Shown: piece after piece, positions 5,284 to 5,671 of the stretch
Layout of the letters: every line of letters starts with the position of its first letter
How positions within the stretch are numbered: position 1 is the stretch's first letter
Origin: an uncultured Oscillospiraceae bacterium
GTDB taxonomy: Bacteria; Bacillota; Clostridia; Oscillospirales; Acutalibacteraceae
Reading direction: 5' to 3'
NCBI GenBank assembly: GCA_902462665.1
Contig: CABQCM010000110.1
Location: 1 to 5,671, forward strand
DNA: 5,671 bases
The notes under the pieces: generated by a model
Told to the model about the DNA's origin: nothing
Database searches by the model: none
Seen by the model: only the letters and a program-made list of their open reading frames with translations
Position numbers and translations under genes: made by a program

Positions 5284-5671
5284 GTGACGCAAATGAAATT
5301 TACCAATCAACGCCTGTTGGAAATTGCCCGGAAGCAATCGGCGGTAGACGCTGGATGCGATCAGAATGACTTCTTGTGTGAAAAGAATGTTGTCGTCCTC
5401 TCTCGAGTGAATCCAGGGGCTAGAAAATATTTGGACTTGCCTTTCGCGTGTCACTTGATTTCCTACGGAAATAACATTGTGGCGTCGACTGCCGGACAAT
5501 ATCGAGATATGATATCCGCTTATATCAATCGTTTCCCGGCGGAGCATTGCTTTGAAACGCCCAATATGCACGTGCTCAACGATGCGCTGGAAAAAGAGGG
5601 CTTGCGCATTTGCTTTATGGCGGAGTATTTTCTTCCGGATATGGCGTGCTTGAAAGCGTTGGATAGCCCGT
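5284..5671 (+). CDS. GNAT-type N-acetyltransferase, N-terminal part, 3'-partial
   Basis: The frame runs open off the right edge; 129 codons are visible. I recognise the N-terminal region of a GNAT acetyltransferase type seen in Clostridia, recalled from family knowledge rather than searched. Key stretches are TNQRLLEIARKQSAVDAGC (7-25), ENVVVLSRV-like KNVVVLSRV (34-42), ARKYLDLPFACHLISYGNNIVAS (46-68), HCFETPNMHVLND (88-100) and CFMAEYFLPD (110-119). The acetyl-CoA-binding GNAT motif would lie past the window end, so the catalytic domain cannot be confirmed here. The substrate is unknown. The start is ambiguous among in-frame GTG 5278, GTG 5284 and ATG 5293; I chose GTG 5284 because AAGGAG is seven bases upstream. 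The gene has its own near-consensus promoter and is divergent from typA. Confidence 0.75.
   Translation, partial: MTQMKFTNQRLLEIARKQSAVDAGCDQNDFLCEKNVVVLSRVNPGARKYLDLPFACHLISYGNNIVASTAGQYRDMISAYINRFPAEHCFETPNMHVLNDALEKEGLRICFMAEYFLPDMACLKALDSP

Overview
The window carries five protein genes and looks like chromosomal housekeeping DNA from a low-to-mid GC Gram-positive anaerobe, most likely a Clostridia member (Oscillospiraceae-like). That placement is an inference from three things: the Clostridia-type MltG with a basic cytoplasmic N-terminus, an acetyltransferase N-terminal region of a kind I associate with Clostridia, and strong AAGGAG/GAGG ribosome binding sites with TTG and GTG starts. 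There are no rRNA or tRNA genes, CRISPR arrays, insertion sequences or integrase genes in view.

Layout. Positions 1-1104 (+) hold the 3' part of an mltG/yceG endolytic murein transglycosylase gene, which ends in a bidirectional hairpin terminator. The next 440 bases have no gene. They carry RNA hairpins, most of which make sense on the minus strand, where they form the 3' end of a convergent acyl-CoA thioesterase gene (1545-2018, -). Upstream of the thioesterase, also on the minus strand, are a minus-strand terminator (2112-2160), an amidohydrolase-2 family metal-dependent hydrolase gene (2177-2965) and typA/bipA (3034-4854). typA has a near-consensus sigma-A promoter and a TTG start. A 429-base divergent region separates typA from a rightward GNAT-type acetyltransferase gene (5284 to the window end), which has its own near-consensus promoter.

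Transcription units, inferred from spacing and signals: (1) mltG, ending at 1117-1173; (2) typA plus amidohydrolase, 68 bases apart with no minus-strand terminator between them, ending at 2112-2160; (3) thioesterase, probably separate, ending within 1304-1451; (4) the acetyltransferase, starting about 5260. The genes do not form one obvious pathway: cell-wall growth (MltG), ribosome-associated stress GTPase (TypA), acyl-CoA hydrolysis, an uncharacterised hydrolase and an acetyltransferase.

I see no convincing new biological system. The parts most worth a second look are a compact three-way-junction RNA fold followed by a U-tract (1371-1451, -), and the unexplained 300-base stretch between the typA and acetyltransferase promoters, which may hold a decayed reading frame.
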